From assembly GCA_965222315.1 (NCBI GenBank), contig OZ244951.1:2356001-2420000 (forward strand): DNA of 64,000 bases. Reading direction: 5' to 3'. The notes beneath the pieces were generated by a model. That model ran no database searches and was not told where the DNA came from. It saw only the letters and a list, made by a program, of their open reading frames with translations. This document shows, one piece after another, positions 16,988 to 26,240 of the stretch. The position numbers were made by a program, and so were the translations under genes. The stretch comes from JACKII01 sp965222315 (GTDB lineage Bacteria; Pseudomonadota; Alphaproteobacteria; Bin95). Position 1 is the first letter of the stretch. The number at the start of each line of letters is the position of its first letter.

Positions 16988-17791
16988 CTACTGTTCGACC
17001 CTTAGCGCAACGTCAATTTTTTGCTCGCCCGCCCCATAGGTCAGGCCGGTCGTCGGCGCTGCGTCCTTGTAGTCCAAGCCGGCTGCGATCCGCACATAGC
17101 GTTCGTCCGGCGAGATCTTGTTGGACACGTCGAATCCGACCCAGCCAAGGTCCGGTACGTGGGCTTCCGCCCAGGCGTGGGTGGCGTCCTGCTCTATCTG
17201 ACCATCCATGAACAGGTAACCGCTGATGTAGCGGGCCGGATAGCCCATGGCGCGGGCCGCAGTGATGAAGATGTGCGCGTGATCCTGGCACACACCCGCG
17301 CCTTCAGCCAACGCGTCTTCCGCGGAGAAGTGGGCTTCGGTCACGCCGACCTGGTAGGTGACCTGCTCGCCGATCAGGGCGGAGAGGTCGTGCAGGAAGG
17401 AGATATCGTCCCGCTCTCCCCTGCCGCCCAAGGTGCGGATCAAACTACGGGTCCGTGTGCCCAGGGTGGTCAGCGCTGTGGTGCCGGAATAATACCAGAG
17501 CGGCGCGAATCCCCTGTGCCGGCCGATAACACCGGCCATATCCTCTGTCTCGATCTCGCCATTGATCTGGATGGAGATGCCCTCTGTTCCAGTGTCGTAG
17601 CTGTAGAGAGCAACGAGGTTCTGGTGATGATCGGTGTAGCGCACCTCCTCATTGCCGCCCTCTACGGTTACATTCCAGGAGACGATGCTCTGGCCCGACA
17701 CATCGCTTGGGAATACGCGAAGGCGCTGGAGTCCATATTCGATGGGCCTGCCGAAATCGAATTGGGTGGTGTGATCGATCTTGAGAAGCAT
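16988..17791 (-). CDS. Transglutaminase-like cysteine protease of the Anbu cluster
   Basis: A 267-residue protein with an N-terminal beta domain (residues 1-95) and a transglutaminase-core domain. The Cys-His-Asp triad is visible: Cys168 in GVCQDHAH, His205 in ATHAWAEA and Asp221 in GFDVSN. The family more often acts as a peptidase than a cross-linker in bacteria. It lies 4 bp after the alpha-E gene, so translation is probably coupled. Genomic-context work has proposed that these clusters make and cleave a peptide tag. That is unproven. Confidence 0.94.
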   Translation of the reverse strand: MLLKIDHTTQFDFGRPIEYGLQRLRVFPSDVSGQSIVSWNVTVEGGNEEVRYTDHHQNLVALYSYDTGTEGISIQINGEIETEDMAGVIGRHRGFAPLWYYSGTTALTTLGTRTRSLIRTLGGRGERDDISFLHDLSALIGEQVTYQVGVTEAHFSAEDALAEGAGVCQDHAHIFITAARAMGYPARYISGYLFMDGQIEQDATHAWAEAHVPDLGWVGFDVSNKISPDERYVRIAAGLDYKDAAPTTGLTYGAGEQKIDVALRVEQ

Positions 17792-17795
17792 GGGG

Positions 17796-18746
17796 CTACC
17801 GATAAAACCGGAAATCTTGTTCGATTTGACTGCTGAGCTGATGCAGATCCGCTAGAAAATCGCTCGCGAATTCCCTGAGACCACTCTCGAAAATTTCGTC
17901 GATCGGTGTCGCCGAAAGCCGGTCGCGCATTTCCAACGCATCGTGCAATGACTTGGGATCCTGCCCGTATTCACCGGCGAGATTCTGCAGGTGAATGACG
18001 ATATTGTTGATACAGAAGGCCATCGACTGCGGCATGCGCGCATCCTTGATCAGGAATTCCGCAATGCCGCGCTGGTTGATCGAGCCGCGGTTCAGCCAAC
18101 GGTAACTGCGCTGCGCAGACACCGAACGCAGGATAGTTTCCCATTGCACGTTCTGGGATTGATAACCGCCATAGGCAACCGCCGGCAGCAGGGCATAGTA
18201 CTTGATTTCCAAGATGCCGGCCGTGTTGTTGTTCCGTTCTATGAACGTGCCGATGCTGGCGAAATCATAGATATCGTTCCGCAACTTGGTCCCGTGCATT
18301 GCACCGCGCACCAGGGCGCTTTGCTGACGGATCGTTCGGAGGACGTTGTAGAGTTCTTCGGCGGCGATCTGGCGGGCCATCAAGTCCTTAAGGACAATCC
18401 AGCACTCGTTGGTCGCCTCGAACACTTCGCGGGTGAGCGCCGTGCGGACCATGCGGGCATTGGTGCGGGCGGCTTCCACGATGGCCAGAACGCTGAAGGG
18501 ATTGGTCCGGTCACGCAACATGAAGTCGACGACCTTGGCCGGGTCGAAATCCTCATGACGCTCCTTGTAGGCTTCGGCCATTCCGGTGATGTTCAGGATG
18601 GAGGTCCACTCGGCTTCCGCGGAATCAGACTGGGACAATGCCGAGCTTACGCCCGCATCCACCAGCCTCGCTGTATTCTCGCTCCGCTCCAGGTACCGGA
18701 ACATCCAAAAAAGTCCGCCAGCTGTCTTTCCAAGCACGAGCCTCAA
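17796..18746 (-). CDS. Alpha-E domain protein of the Anbu cluster
   Basis: A 316-residue, almost entirely alpha-helical protein of the alpha-E (COG2307) family, identified by the N-terminal WMFRYLERSENTARLVD block near 14-30 and the repeated Arg/Glu-rich helices. No enzymatic activity is established. It consistently accompanies the circularly permuted ATP-grasp protein and is assumed to be its partner. Its start codon overlaps the ATP-grasp stop by 4 bp (ATGA). Confidence 0.94.
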   Translation of the reverse strand: MRLVLGKTAGGLFWMFRYLERSENTARLVDAGVSSALSQSDSAEAEWTSILNITGMAEAYKERHEDFDPAKVVDFMLRDRTNPFSVLAIVEAARTNARMVRTALTREVFEATNECWIVLKDLMARQIAAEELYNVLRTIRQQSALVRGAMHGTKLRNDIYDFASIGTFIERNNNTAGILEIKYYALLPAVAYGGYQSQNVQWETILRSVSAQRSYRWLNRGSINQRGIAEFLIKDARMPQSMAFCINNIVIHLQNLAGEYGQDPKSLHDALEMRDRLSATPIDEIFESGLREFASDFLADLHQLSSQIEQDFRFYR

Positions 18747-20170
18747 TTCTCCAGTACCCAGGTATCTTTGGTGCCGCCACCCTGGCTGGAGTTCACCACC
18801 AGCGACCCCTTCTTCAGTGCGACGCGTGTCAGGCCGCCCGGCGTGATGTCGATGCGGCCGGGCGCCACCAGCACATAGGGACGGAGGTCCACATGGCGGG
18901 GCGCAAGGCCGCCGCGCGTCAGAACCGGCACGGTGGAGAGCGCGAGGGTGGGCTGGGCAATATAATTCCCCGGCCGCCGCCGCAGCTTGGTTTTAAACTT
19001 GGCTAGTTCCCGCTTGCTGGCCGCCGGCCCCACTAGCATGCCATAACCGCCGGAGCCGTGGACTTCTTTCACGACCAGTTCTTCCAGGTGGTCCAGAACG
19101 TAGGCCAGCGCTTCCGGCTCCGCGCAACGCCATGTCGGCACGTTTTCGAGAATGGCTTTCTGACCGGTATAAAACTCAACGATCTCCGGCATGTAGGAGT
19201 AGATCGCCTTGTCGTCGGCGATACCCGTGCCAGGCGCGTTGGCTATGGCGATGCCGCCCGCCCGATAGACATCCATAATGCCGGGAATGCCAAGCGCGGA
19301 TTCCGGCAGGAAGGACAACGGGTCTAGATACGCATCGTCCACCCGGCGGTAGAGCACATCGATCGGCTGGTATCCCTGCGTCGTCCGCATCCCGATCCTG
19401 CCATTGACCAGGCGCAGGTCGTGCCCCTCCACCAGTTCCGCCCCCATCTGGTCCGCCAGGAAGGAGTGCTCGAAGTAGGCGGAATTCCGCACGCCCGGTG
19501 TGAGGACCGCGATCAGGGGGTCGCCTTGTGTCGCCACGGGCGCGCAGGCCGCGAGAGAGCGCGCCAGCCTTTCAGGGTAGTCGCTAACGGGGCGGACTTT
19601 GATCTTTGCGAACAGATCCGGAAACATGTGCTGCATGGTTTCCCGGTTCTCCAGCATGTAGGAGACACCGGACGGCGTGCGCACGTTATCCTCCAGCACA
19701 TAGAACTCGTTTTCGCCGGTGCGCACCAGATCGATACCGCAGATATGGGTATAGACGCCGCCGGGCGGGGAAAATCCGATCATTTCCGGCAGATAAGCGT
19801 CATTGTTTTCAATGATTTCGCGCGGCACCCTGCCAGCGCGGATAATCTCCTGGCGATGGTAGATATCGTGGATGAAGGCGTTGATCGCCATGACCCGCTG
19901 CTCGATCCCGCGGACGAGCCGGGCCCATTCCCGCTCTGCGATAATCCGTGGAACGATATCGAACGGTATCAGGCGTTCGTCCGCCTCATCCTCCCCATAG
20001 ACGTTGAAGGTAATGCCGGTCCGGCGAAAATAGACTTCGGCTTCCGACAGCTTTTTGCGCAGCCGGCGGGTATCCTGATCCGCTATCCAATGATGGTAGT
20101 CGAAATAGGGAGCGCGAGGGTGCCCCTCTTCTTTCAGCATTTCATCGTATATCGGCTCAAGAGCGGTCAT
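18743..20170 (-). CDS. Circularly permuted ATP-grasp peptide ligase-like protein of the Anbu cluster
   Basis: A 475-residue protein of the circularly permuted ATP-grasp (COG2308) family, predicted to join a carboxylate to an amine using ATP. Recognisable blocks are the N-terminal DQDTRRLRKKLSEAEVYFRR region, NAFIHDIYH near 100, YVLEDNVRTPSGVSYMLENR near 155-175 and the C-terminal glycine-rich SGGYGMLVGP. It is the first gene of the cluster, and the promoter should lie in 20171-20354. Confidence 0.95.
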   Translation of the reverse strand: MTALEPIYDEMLKEEGHPRAPYFDYHHWIADQDTRRLRKKLSEAEVYFRRTGITFNVYGEDEADERLIPFDIVPRIIAEREWARLVRGIEQRVMAINAFIHDIYHRQEIIRAGRVPREIIENNDAYLPEMIGFSPPGGVYTHICGIDLVRTGENEFYVLEDNVRTPSGVSYMLENRETMQHMFPDLFAKIKVRPVSDYPERLARSLAACAPVATQGDPLIAVLTPGVRNSAYFEHSFLADQMGAELVEGHDLRLVNGRIGMRTTQGYQPIDVLYRRVDDAYLDPLSFLPESALGIPGIMDVYRAGGIAIANAPGTGIADDKAIYSYMPEIVEFYTGQKAILENVPTWRCAEPEALAYVLDHLEELVVKEVHGSGGYGMLVGPAASKRELAKFKTKLRRRPGNYIAQPTLALSTVPVLTRGGLAPRHVDLRPYVLVAPGRIDITPGGLTRVALKKGSLVVNSSQGGGTKDTWVLEN

Positions 20171-20354
20171 GTTCCTACCTGGTTACTTCGGAATTTCTGA
20201 ACGGGTTATTGATAGTGAAGAAAATTCGCCCTCCCGTCCAGCTTGGCAATGGACGGCGGCACCGGCCGCGAAACGCAGATGCCGCAGAGTATTAGACTCT
20301 CAGGCAACGATCCGCTCCGCGCCCCATGGCTTCTGAACGGCCGGCGACGATCCC

Positions 20355-20717
20355 CTAAATAGCCGTGCAGAAAACCAACCGGTTGCTGAACGGATCAGCG
20401 ACGATCACTTCCCGCATACCCCAATCTTGATCCTGCAGGCCGGGGTTGTTGCCGTATCCCGGTTTTGCGAGAAGTTCCTTGTGGAATTCCCGCACATCGG
20501 GATGGCTGATCCGCACCGCAGCGCCGGGGGAGGCATCCCGATGATGCTCCGAAAGATGCAGGACGCAGGCATCTCGGCTGACCTGCATGTAGAGTGGCAG
20601 GCCAGGCTCGAACCGATGCTCCCAGTCGATCTTGAAGCCGAGGTATTCGCAGTAAAACCGTTTCGCCAGCGCCTCATCGAAGCTGCGGAGAATGGGGATG
20701 GGTGGGGCAAAGGTCAT
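20355..20717 (-). CDS. Glyoxalase superfamily (VOC) protein
   Basis: A 120-residue single-module vicinal-oxygen-chelate protein with the pattern seen in bleomycin-resistance-like members: PILRSFDEALAKRFYCEYLGF at the start, YMQVSRDACVLHLSEHH in the middle and DPFSNRLVF at the end. It could be a small metal-dependent enzyme or an antibiotic-binding protein. The substrate is not deducible. The ATG at 20717 is isolated from neighbours, about 185 bp upstream of the Anbu cluster. Confidence 0.82.
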   Translation of the reverse strand: MTFAPPIPILRSFDEALAKRFYCEYLGFKIDWEHRFEPGLPLYMQVSRDACVLHLSEHHRDASPGAAVRISHPDVREFHKELLAKPGYGNNPGLQDQDWGMREVIVADPFSNRLVFCTAI

Positions 20718-20900
20718 GGGGAGTCCCTCGTCAAAAGCGACTGCGTCTGGTCACTACAGTTTTGCATCACATCGGCAATGTCGAGAATGGCCGAAGTGTG
20801 AAGCATGAGGTACATCCCATTGGCGTGGACTTAAACAGCCGAACGAGCCAGGCTGCGAATCTTCTGCGGCCCGGCTACTTCCCCGTCCATCGACCGGTTT

Positions 20901-21224
20901 TTACTTCAGGCCCGGCACTTCGCAACCGCGGCGGGCGAAGACATCGCTGATGCGGCAGTCCTGATCCATCTCCACGACAATACTGCCCTGCTTGCAGCTG
21001 GCTGGCCGCGCATAGAACTGATAGCCGCTGATGTCTGGCGGTTCACGCGGGCCTTCGTTCCACGTGTCGACGTCCCATTGGACGTTTTGCAATTTGCTCC
21101 ATTCGATCCCGGCTTCTTTCAGCCGGGACTCGACCTGCGGCTGGCACACATCGTTTTGCTGCGCCGACGCAACGGAAACCGCCATCACCATTCCAGCACA
21201 AAGAGCGCCTATTCCTAACCTCAT
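20901..21224 (-). CDS. Hypothetical secreted protein with conserved cysteines
   Basis: I do not recognise this 107-residue protein. It begins with a Sec signal peptide ending at SVASAQQ (about residue 22), and the mature part contains four cysteines (in VCQPQ, SCKQG, DCRIS and GCEVP), so one or two disulfides in the periplasm are likely. The ATG at 21224 is preferred over 21245 because GAGGTG lies at ribosome-binding distance. The DVFARRGCEVPG tail is distinctive enough for a search. No operon partner is evident. Confidence 0.6.
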   Translation of the reverse strand: MRLGIGALCAGMVMAVSVASAQQNDVCQPQVESRLKEAGIEWSKLQNVQWDVDTWNEGPREPPDISGYQFYARPASCKQGSIVVEMDQDCRISDVFARRGCEVPGLK

Positions 21225-21320
21225 CCTACACCTCGTTGGGTTCATATCGCCTCAATATACGCAGCTTGACACAGCAGTACCGGTTCCACACGGGAAATCG
21301 CCATCAATTAGGCTGTGCGG

Positions 21321-22535
21321 CTACAACCCTAACTGTGCCTTCGAAATGATGTTGTGCTGAATCTCGTTGCTGCCCGAATAGATCGAGACCTTGCGGAAAT
21401 GGAAGTAGGCAGGGCTCGCGCCGTTGGCGTATTCCGCGCCGACGGGCGGCTCGTTCCAGCCCTGGGTGAGGGCGCCGAAGACGTAGGGGTTGGCGTAGTA
21501 GCCGAGCGCATGCACCTTTAATTCGGTCAGGCGCTGTTGGATCTCCGTGTTGCGGATCTTGAACACGTTGGCCTCCATGCCGAGGGCCTGTGCGCCCAAG
21601 TCCCCTGCCCGGCTGACCTTGTCGATGGCGCGGAGGTTGAAAGCTTCCAGCGTGCCGAGTTCTATCTCGATCGAGGCGATCTCGCGCGCGAAGTCCGGAT
21701 CGTCGGCGAGCGGCCCCTCCCCGTTCGCGCCTTCCTCGCCTGCGATGTGTTTCAACTGGCGCAGCAATGCCTTGTGCTGGCCGAGCGAGCCGCCGCCCAT
21801 GCGCTCGTGCGCCAGCAGGTACTTCCCGATGCTCCAACCATCATGCTCGACGCCGACCAAGTTCTCCACCGGTACGCGGACATTCTCATAGAAGACCTGG
21901 TTGGTCTCATGCAGGCCGTCGAGCAAGTGGATCGGGCGGATGGTGATGCCCGGTGTCTTCATGTCCACCAGGAGGAAAGAAATGCCCTGCTGCCGCTTTT
22001 CGAACTTGCCGGTGCGGGCTAACAGGAAGCACCAGTCGGCCCAGTGCGCCTTCGTCGTCCAGATCTTGGAGCCGTTGATGACATAGTGGTCGCCATCCCG
22101 CACCGCCTCGGTCTTGAGCGAGGCCAGGTCGGAGCCCGCACCCGGCTCGCTGTAACCCTGGCACCAGATTTCATCGCCGGCCAGCATCGGCGGCAGAAAA
22201 CGCTTTTGCTGCGCCTCGGTGCCAAAGGCCATCAGCACCGGCCCGCACATGTTGATGCTGAACGAGACGATGCGCGGCGCACCGGCGAGGCCCAACTCCT
22301 CATCGAAGATATATTTCTGGGTCAACGTCCAGCCGGGGCCGCCGTGCTCTGCCGGCCAGTTCGGCGCGACCCAGCCCTGCTTGGCGAGGATCTTGTGCCA
22401 TTCCAGCATGTCCTCGTATTTCTGCTCGACGCCGTTTTCGACCTTGTAGCGCAGGCGTTCGGGCAGGTTTTCGCGCAGGAAGGTGCGTACTTCCTGGCGG
22501 AAGGTGGCATCTTCGGGGGCAAAGGCGAGGTCCAT
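21321..22535 (-). CDS. Acyl-CoA dehydrogenase family protein
   Basis: A 404-residue FAD enzyme that introduces a 2,3 double bond into an acyl-CoA. FAD- and substrate-binding blocks are present: YSEPGAGSDLASL near 128-140 and GSKIWTTKAHWADW near 155-168. The C-terminal motif is YSGSNEIQHNI, with Ser where medium-chain enzymes have the catalytic Glu. The isovaleryl-CoA-type position is occupied by Glu in LAHERMGG, so that residue is the likely base. It is separated from the upstream hydantoinase gene by a 73-bp inverted repeat. Confidence 0.93.
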   Translation of the reverse strand: MDLAFAPEDATFRQEVRTFLRENLPERLRYKVENGVEQKYEDMLEWHKILAKQGWVAPNWPAEHGGPGWTLTQKYIFDEELGLAGAPRIVSFSINMCGPVLMAFGTEAQQKRFLPPMLAGDEIWCQGYSEPGAGSDLASLKTEAVRDGDHYVINGSKIWTTKAHWADWCFLLARTGKFEKRQQGISFLLVDMKTPGITIRPIHLLDGLHETNQVFYENVRVPVENLVGVEHDGWSIGKYLLAHERMGGGSLGQHKALLRQLKHIAGEEGANGEGPLADDPDFAREIASIEIELGTLEAFNLRAIDKVSRAGDLGAQALGMEANVFKIRNTEIQQRLTELKVHALGYYANPYVFGALTQGWNEPPVGAEYANGASPAYFHFRKVSIYSGSNEIQHNIISKAQLGL

Positions 22536-22559
22536 GGTTAGTCTCCTGTTAACTCAGAG

Positions 22560-22632
22560 CCCTCACCCTGAGCCTGTCGAAGGGTGTGTTGCCAGGACCA
22601 GGCAAGACCCTTCGACAGGCTCAGGGTGAGGG
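22560..22632. repeat. REP-like inverted repeat between the hydantoinase and acyl-CoA dehydrogenase genes
   Basis: Two perfect 26-bp arms (22560-22585 and 22607-22632) in inverted orientation enclose a 21-base spacer. The core TTCGACAGGCTCAGGGTGAG is a dispersed palindrome known from many proteobacterial genomes. It begins 7 bases past the hydantoinase gene end, so in mRNA it forms a very stable hairpin that could stabilise the upstream message or end transcription. No run of T follows. Confidence 0.85.
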
Positions 22633-22638
22633 GTTTTG

Positions 22639-24063
22639 TTAAAGCGTTGGTGCTTCCCGGATCGTTTGGGGTACGCTGCGTTTGATGTATTTGCCGTCGG
22701 AGAGGGCACCGTGGAAGGTGCCGTCCTCCACCATGACCTTGCCACGCAGCAGGGTCATGCAGGGCCAGGCGGTAATGGGATGACCTTCCCAGGGGCTGTA
22801 GTCGGTCTCGTGCAGGTTTTCGGCCTTCACCTCGCCGCGCACGCTGGGGTCCAGCACACAGATGTCGGCGTCGGAGCCGGCCGCGATTGCGCCCTTCTGC
22901 GGGTACATGCCCATGACCTTGGCCGCGTTGGTCGAAACCAAGTCCACGAACCGTTCTAGCGAGTAGCCGCGGCGGGTCACCATCTGGTTGTACATGACGC
23001 CGACGCGCGGCTCGCAACCCGCATTGCCGCCGGTGGTGTCGTCGATGCCGGCGCCGATGGTCTTCATGTTCAGATTGCAGCAGATTTCATCGGTGGCAAC
23101 GCAGTTGATGGCACCGTCAAGGGTGCCGCGCCAGATCTCGTCCTGATCTTCCTGCGTCTTCAGGGAGGGGTAGGTGTGGTACATCTGGCCGTTGGGGCGT
23201 TTGTAGTCTTCCTGCGTGTAGCACATGTACTGGTGGAGCGATTCGCCATAGATCGGCTGGCCCTTGGCCCGCGCCTCCCGGATCGCCTTGACGCCGGTGC
23301 CGGCGGAAACGTGCATCATGTAGAGGGGCGTGTTCTCCGCCTCCGCCAGGCGGATGATGCGGCGGAAGCTCAAGTCTTCGGAAAGCTGGTTATGCACTTC
23401 GGCGAGGTTGTGGAAGCTGGTGCGGCCCTCGCGGAACAGCTTCTCGTACATGTGCATGACGATGTCGTTGTCTTCGGCATGGATAACGCCAAGTCCGTTG
23501 TGAGCCGTCAGCACCTTGAACAGCTCCCAAATGTCGCCGAAATGCACCATGCGGCCGCTGCGGGACGGCGTGATGTTGGTCGTGAAGATCTTCACCGTCG
23601 GATAGCCGCCCTCGATCAGCGGCGGCAGTTCGGCCAGCGTCTCCGGCTCCAGATCGCCCAGCAGCATGATGTGATAGGCGTAGTCGCAATAGCACTGGTC
23701 GATCCATTGCTCATCCCGTTCGGCGATCACCTGAGTGAGCGGTTTTGGCTCCATGCGGGCGGCGAAGTCGATCAGCATGGTGGTGCCGCCCCAAAGCGCG
23801 GCGCGGCTCACATCCTCCGGCGGGCCGCTGGTGACGGCCGAGCCGTCCGGCAGCGGCATGTGCCAGGCGCAATGGACGTGCGGGTCGATGCCGCCCGGCA
23901 TGACGATCTTGCCGGTCACGTCCTTGACGGTCTTCGCCTGGGCGTCGGGGATGGCGCCGGGCGCGGCGACGGCGGCGATCTGCTCACCCTTGATGGCGAC
24001 GTCATAGAGGCCCGCGCCTTGCGGGGTGACGGCGGTACCGCCGCGAAGGATAAGGTCGAACAT
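22639..24063 (-). CDS. Dihydropyrimidinase / D-hydantoinase family amidohydrolase
   Basis: A 474-residue cyclic-amide hydrolase of the amidohydrolase superfamily. Binuclear-metal residues are visible in DPHVH near residue 60, the lysine to be carboxylated in TVKIFTT near 155, His in VIHAED, His in MMHVSAG and the Asp in CVATDE. The ATG at 24063 is preferred because GGAG lies 11 bases upstream. A GTG at 24075 is in frame. Substrates could be dihydropyrimidines, hydantoins or related ureides. The acyl-CoA dehydrogenase gene follows on the same strand after the inverted repeat. Confidence 0.92.
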   Translation of the reverse strand: MFDLILRGGTAVTPQGAGLYDVAIKGEQIAAVAAPGAIPDAQAKTVKDVTGKIVMPGGIDPHVHCAWHMPLPDGSAVTSGPPEDVSRAALWGGTTMLIDFAARMEPKPLTQVIAERDEQWIDQCYCDYAYHIMLLGDLEPETLAELPPLIEGGYPTVKIFTTNITPSRSGRMVHFGDIWELFKVLTAHNGLGVIHAEDNDIVMHMYEKLFREGRTSFHNLAEVHNQLSEDLSFRRIIRLAEAENTPLYMMHVSAGTGVKAIREARAKGQPIYGESLHQYMCYTQEDYKRPNGQMYHTYPSLKTQEDQDEIWRGTLDGAINCVATDEICCNLNMKTIGAGIDDTTGGNAGCEPRVGVMYNQMVTRRGYSLERFVDLVSTNAAKVMGMYPQKGAIAAGSDADICVLDPSVRGEVKAENLHETDYSPWEGHPITAWPCMTLLRGKVMVEDGTFHGALSDGKYIKRSVPQTIREAPTL

Positions 24064-24730
24064 CTGCGCGAGCACTCCAGCCGGAAAAAGCAGTCAGTCG
24101 GAAAGTCTCGCGCGGAGACACGGCGGACGCAAGGGTATTGCGGCCGGACCAGGCCCAAGGATCAGGCGAAAGATCAGGTCTGGGGATTGGCTGCTTCCGA
24201 CCGCATCACCTCGATAGGGATTGCGGCCAGTCTGGCGAACGCTTTCTTACGCCTTGACGGTTCCCACCATTCGAACAGGAAAACCTCGATCGGTCGCCAC
24301 ATGGCCACCCAACTGCATATGTGCAGCCCTTCGGACAGAATCTCGCCGCCAATTCCCAGGTCCTATGCCAGAACAACACAGCTGAGCGACAGGCAGACGA
24401 TCAGAAACGCCAAACCGGTCAAGAGCGCGAGGCGACCCTCCCGGGGTAGAGTCCGTATATCCCGATCCATCGCCCAGTAGCGGTCAGCGCCGTCCCGTCG
24501 GTAATCCGATAAGTGGGCTGGTCTATGCTCATCCAACCAACTCGCCGCCAGCCAGAACCGCCGACGGCGTAAAACGCGGCCGGGCTGAATAGCTGATCTG
24601 GCGCGGCAAGGCCTGCCTAGCATGTTTTTGCAGATTGGCGTCCATGGGATGACCATATCGCTGCCCGGTGGGGTTAAAAAGCGACATGAGTTGCACCGCA
24701 TCGCCGGGTCAATCACGCGGGTGCGCCAGT
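24064..24730. other. Intergenic region with one doubtful small membrane-protein frame
   Basis: No well-supported gene in 667 bases. A minus-strand frame ending at 24363 contains about 60 residues rich in Arg/Asp/Trp and then a single hydrophobic helix ending VCLSLSCVVLA. It might be a small inner-membrane protein starting at an ATG near 24656, but no ribosome-binding site is clear and its upstream part runs into the antiporter gene. The rest of the region shows no repeat or terminator that I can see. Confidence 0.3.
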
Positions 24731-25687
24731 CTAAGTGGCAGCCAGAAACCCGATATAGAGCGCATAGCCCGCCAGCATCACACCGCCCTCCCACCGGCGG
24801 AGCCGCCAACCGGACCATGCGAGCAGGATCAGCACCGCCGTTGCCGCCAGCATGATCCAGATGTCTGAGCCCGCGATCTGCGCCGGTATTGCTACGGGAT
24901 GGACCAGGGCTGTGACGCCCAGGATTCCCAACACGTTAAAGATGTTGCTGCCGACGATATTGCCGAACGCCACATCGCCCTGCCCCTTGCGCGCGGCAAT
25001 CAGCGAGGTCGCGAGTTCCGGCAGCGACGTGCCGACCGCAACGATGGTCAGTCCGATGACGGCCTCCGAAATGCCCCAGGACGTGGCGACGTCGACCGCG
25101 CCCGTCACCAGCAATTGTGCGCCTCCGATGGTGAGAGCCAAGCCCGCCACGACCAGGACTACCGAAACAGCCGTAGACGGTGCACGCGCAAGCTGGACCG
25201 TATCAGCCTCCTGTTCATACATCACCGCGGCGGCGCTCCGCCCACGGCGTTCTAACCAAATCGTGCCTGCGATATACGTCAACAGCAGCAGCACCAGTAC
25301 CGCCCCCGCCCCCCGGCCTATCAGGCCGGTTTGAACCATGCCCAGGCAGACAATGGCGGAGAGGCAAAGCACGGCGCCATCGCGCAGGAACGCAGCGCGG
25401 TGGATGGCTATCGGCGCAAGTAACACCGCCGCGCCCAGGATCAGTAGGATGTTGGCAATGTTGCTGCCGACCACATTGCCCACGGCGATGCCCGGCGCGC
25501 CGATCAGGGCTGCTTCGATACTGGTGACCAGTTCCGGTGTGGAGGTACCGAACCCGACAATGGTCAGGCCGATCACCAGCGGCGACAGCCCAAGGCGTCC
25601 AGCGATTTGCACCGCGCCACGCACCAGGGCTTCGCCGCCGCCAAGCAATAGGACCAACCCAGCGATGATCAGGAGGACACTGTACAA
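24731..25687 (-). CDS. Calcium/sodium antiporter of the CaCA family (YrbG-like)
   Basis: A 318-residue inner-membrane exchanger with two homologous halves of five helices each. The alpha repeats that form the ion site are both present: GFGTSTPELVTS with GNVVGSNIANILLILG in the first half, and AVGTSLPELATSLIAARKGQGDVAFGNIVGSNIFNVLGILG in the second (quoted in parts). An acidic loop lies between them. It exchanges Ca2+ or another divalent ion for Na+ or K+. ATG at 25687. Confidence 0.95.
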   Translation of the reverse strand: MYSVLLIIAGLVLLLGGGEALVRGAVQIAGRLGLSPLVIGLTIVGFGTSTPELVTSIEAALIGAPGIAVGNVVGSNIANILLILGAAVLLAPIAIHRAAFLRDGAVLCLSAIVCLGMVQTGLIGRGAGAVLVLLLLTYIAGTIWLERRGRSAAAVMYEQEADTVQLARAPSTAVSVVLVVAGLALTIGGAQLLVTGAVDVATSWGISEAVIGLTIVAVGTSLPELATSLIAARKGQGDVAFGNIVGSNIFNVLGILGVTALVHPVAIPAQIAGSDIWIMLAATAVLILLAWSGWRLRRWEGGVMLAGYALYIGFLAAT

Positions 25688-25858
25688 AATTTGATCTCCG
25701 CCGGGGGGAAGGTGCGGATTTCACCGCCGCCCGCAAATTGGCATTGGCAGCCGGAAATCAAGGTGCCGACCGCACACGCCCTATTCCGTCGATTGCGAAT
25801 TCAAGAAGGGCAGCTAGGATCGGCCCCATCGACCGACAATGAACTAAAGGAAACTCCC

Positions 25859-26233
25859 ATGGCCGGAAATGGCGACACGGTAATTGCTCTCGACAAGGCC
25901 CGCATGGATGCGATGGCGGCGCAGGACTATGCCAAGCTGGATCAGATCATCGCCGACGACCTGATCTATACGCATTCCTCAGCCCGGCTCGACACCAAGG
26001 AAACGCTGATCGGCGCGATGAAGTCAGGGGCGACGGTCTACAAGGCCTGCAAACCGTCGGACGTGAAAGCGATGGACCTGGGTGATACGGTCGTGCTGAC
26101 CGGCCGCGCGGAAATCAGCATCGACCGGGCGGGCGGTGACGCGCTGTCGTTCGCCGTACGTTTCACCGATGTCTACGCCAAACGCGGCGGCGGCTGGCAG
26201 ATGGTGGCCTGGCAATCGACCAAGACGGATTAG
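25859..26233 (+). CDS. NTF2-like / DUF4440-type protein
   Basis: A 124-residue protein of the SnoaL/NTF2-like fold, shown by the N-terminal helix pattern ALDKARMDAMAAQDYAKLD, ADDLIYTHSSARLDTKETLI and the end VRFTDVYAKRGGGWQMVAWQST. Members serve as small ketosteroid-isomerase-like enzymes or ligand-binding proteins, and none can be chosen here. The ATG at 25859 has AAAGGAAA eight bases upstream. Its stop is 8 bp from the convergent cupin gene. Confidence 0.82.
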   Translation: MAGNGDTVIALDKARMDAMAAQDYAKLDQIIADDLIYTHSSARLDTKETLIGAMKSGATVYKACKPSDVKAMDLGDTVVLTGRAEISIDRAGGDALSFAVRFTDVYAKRGGGWQMVAWQSTKTD

Positions 26234-26240
26234 TCGAGCC

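Noticed and set aside
16194..20170. Bacterial 20S proteasome or HslV
   Set aside because: The protease lacks the HslV start pattern and has no HslU partner. The neighbours are those of Anbu.
24363..24818. 151-residue minus-strand frame before the antiporter gene
   Set aside because: Its upstream half lies opposite the antiporter gene, and only the last 60 residues could be a small membrane protein. No start signal supports it, so it is mentioned under the intergenic region only.
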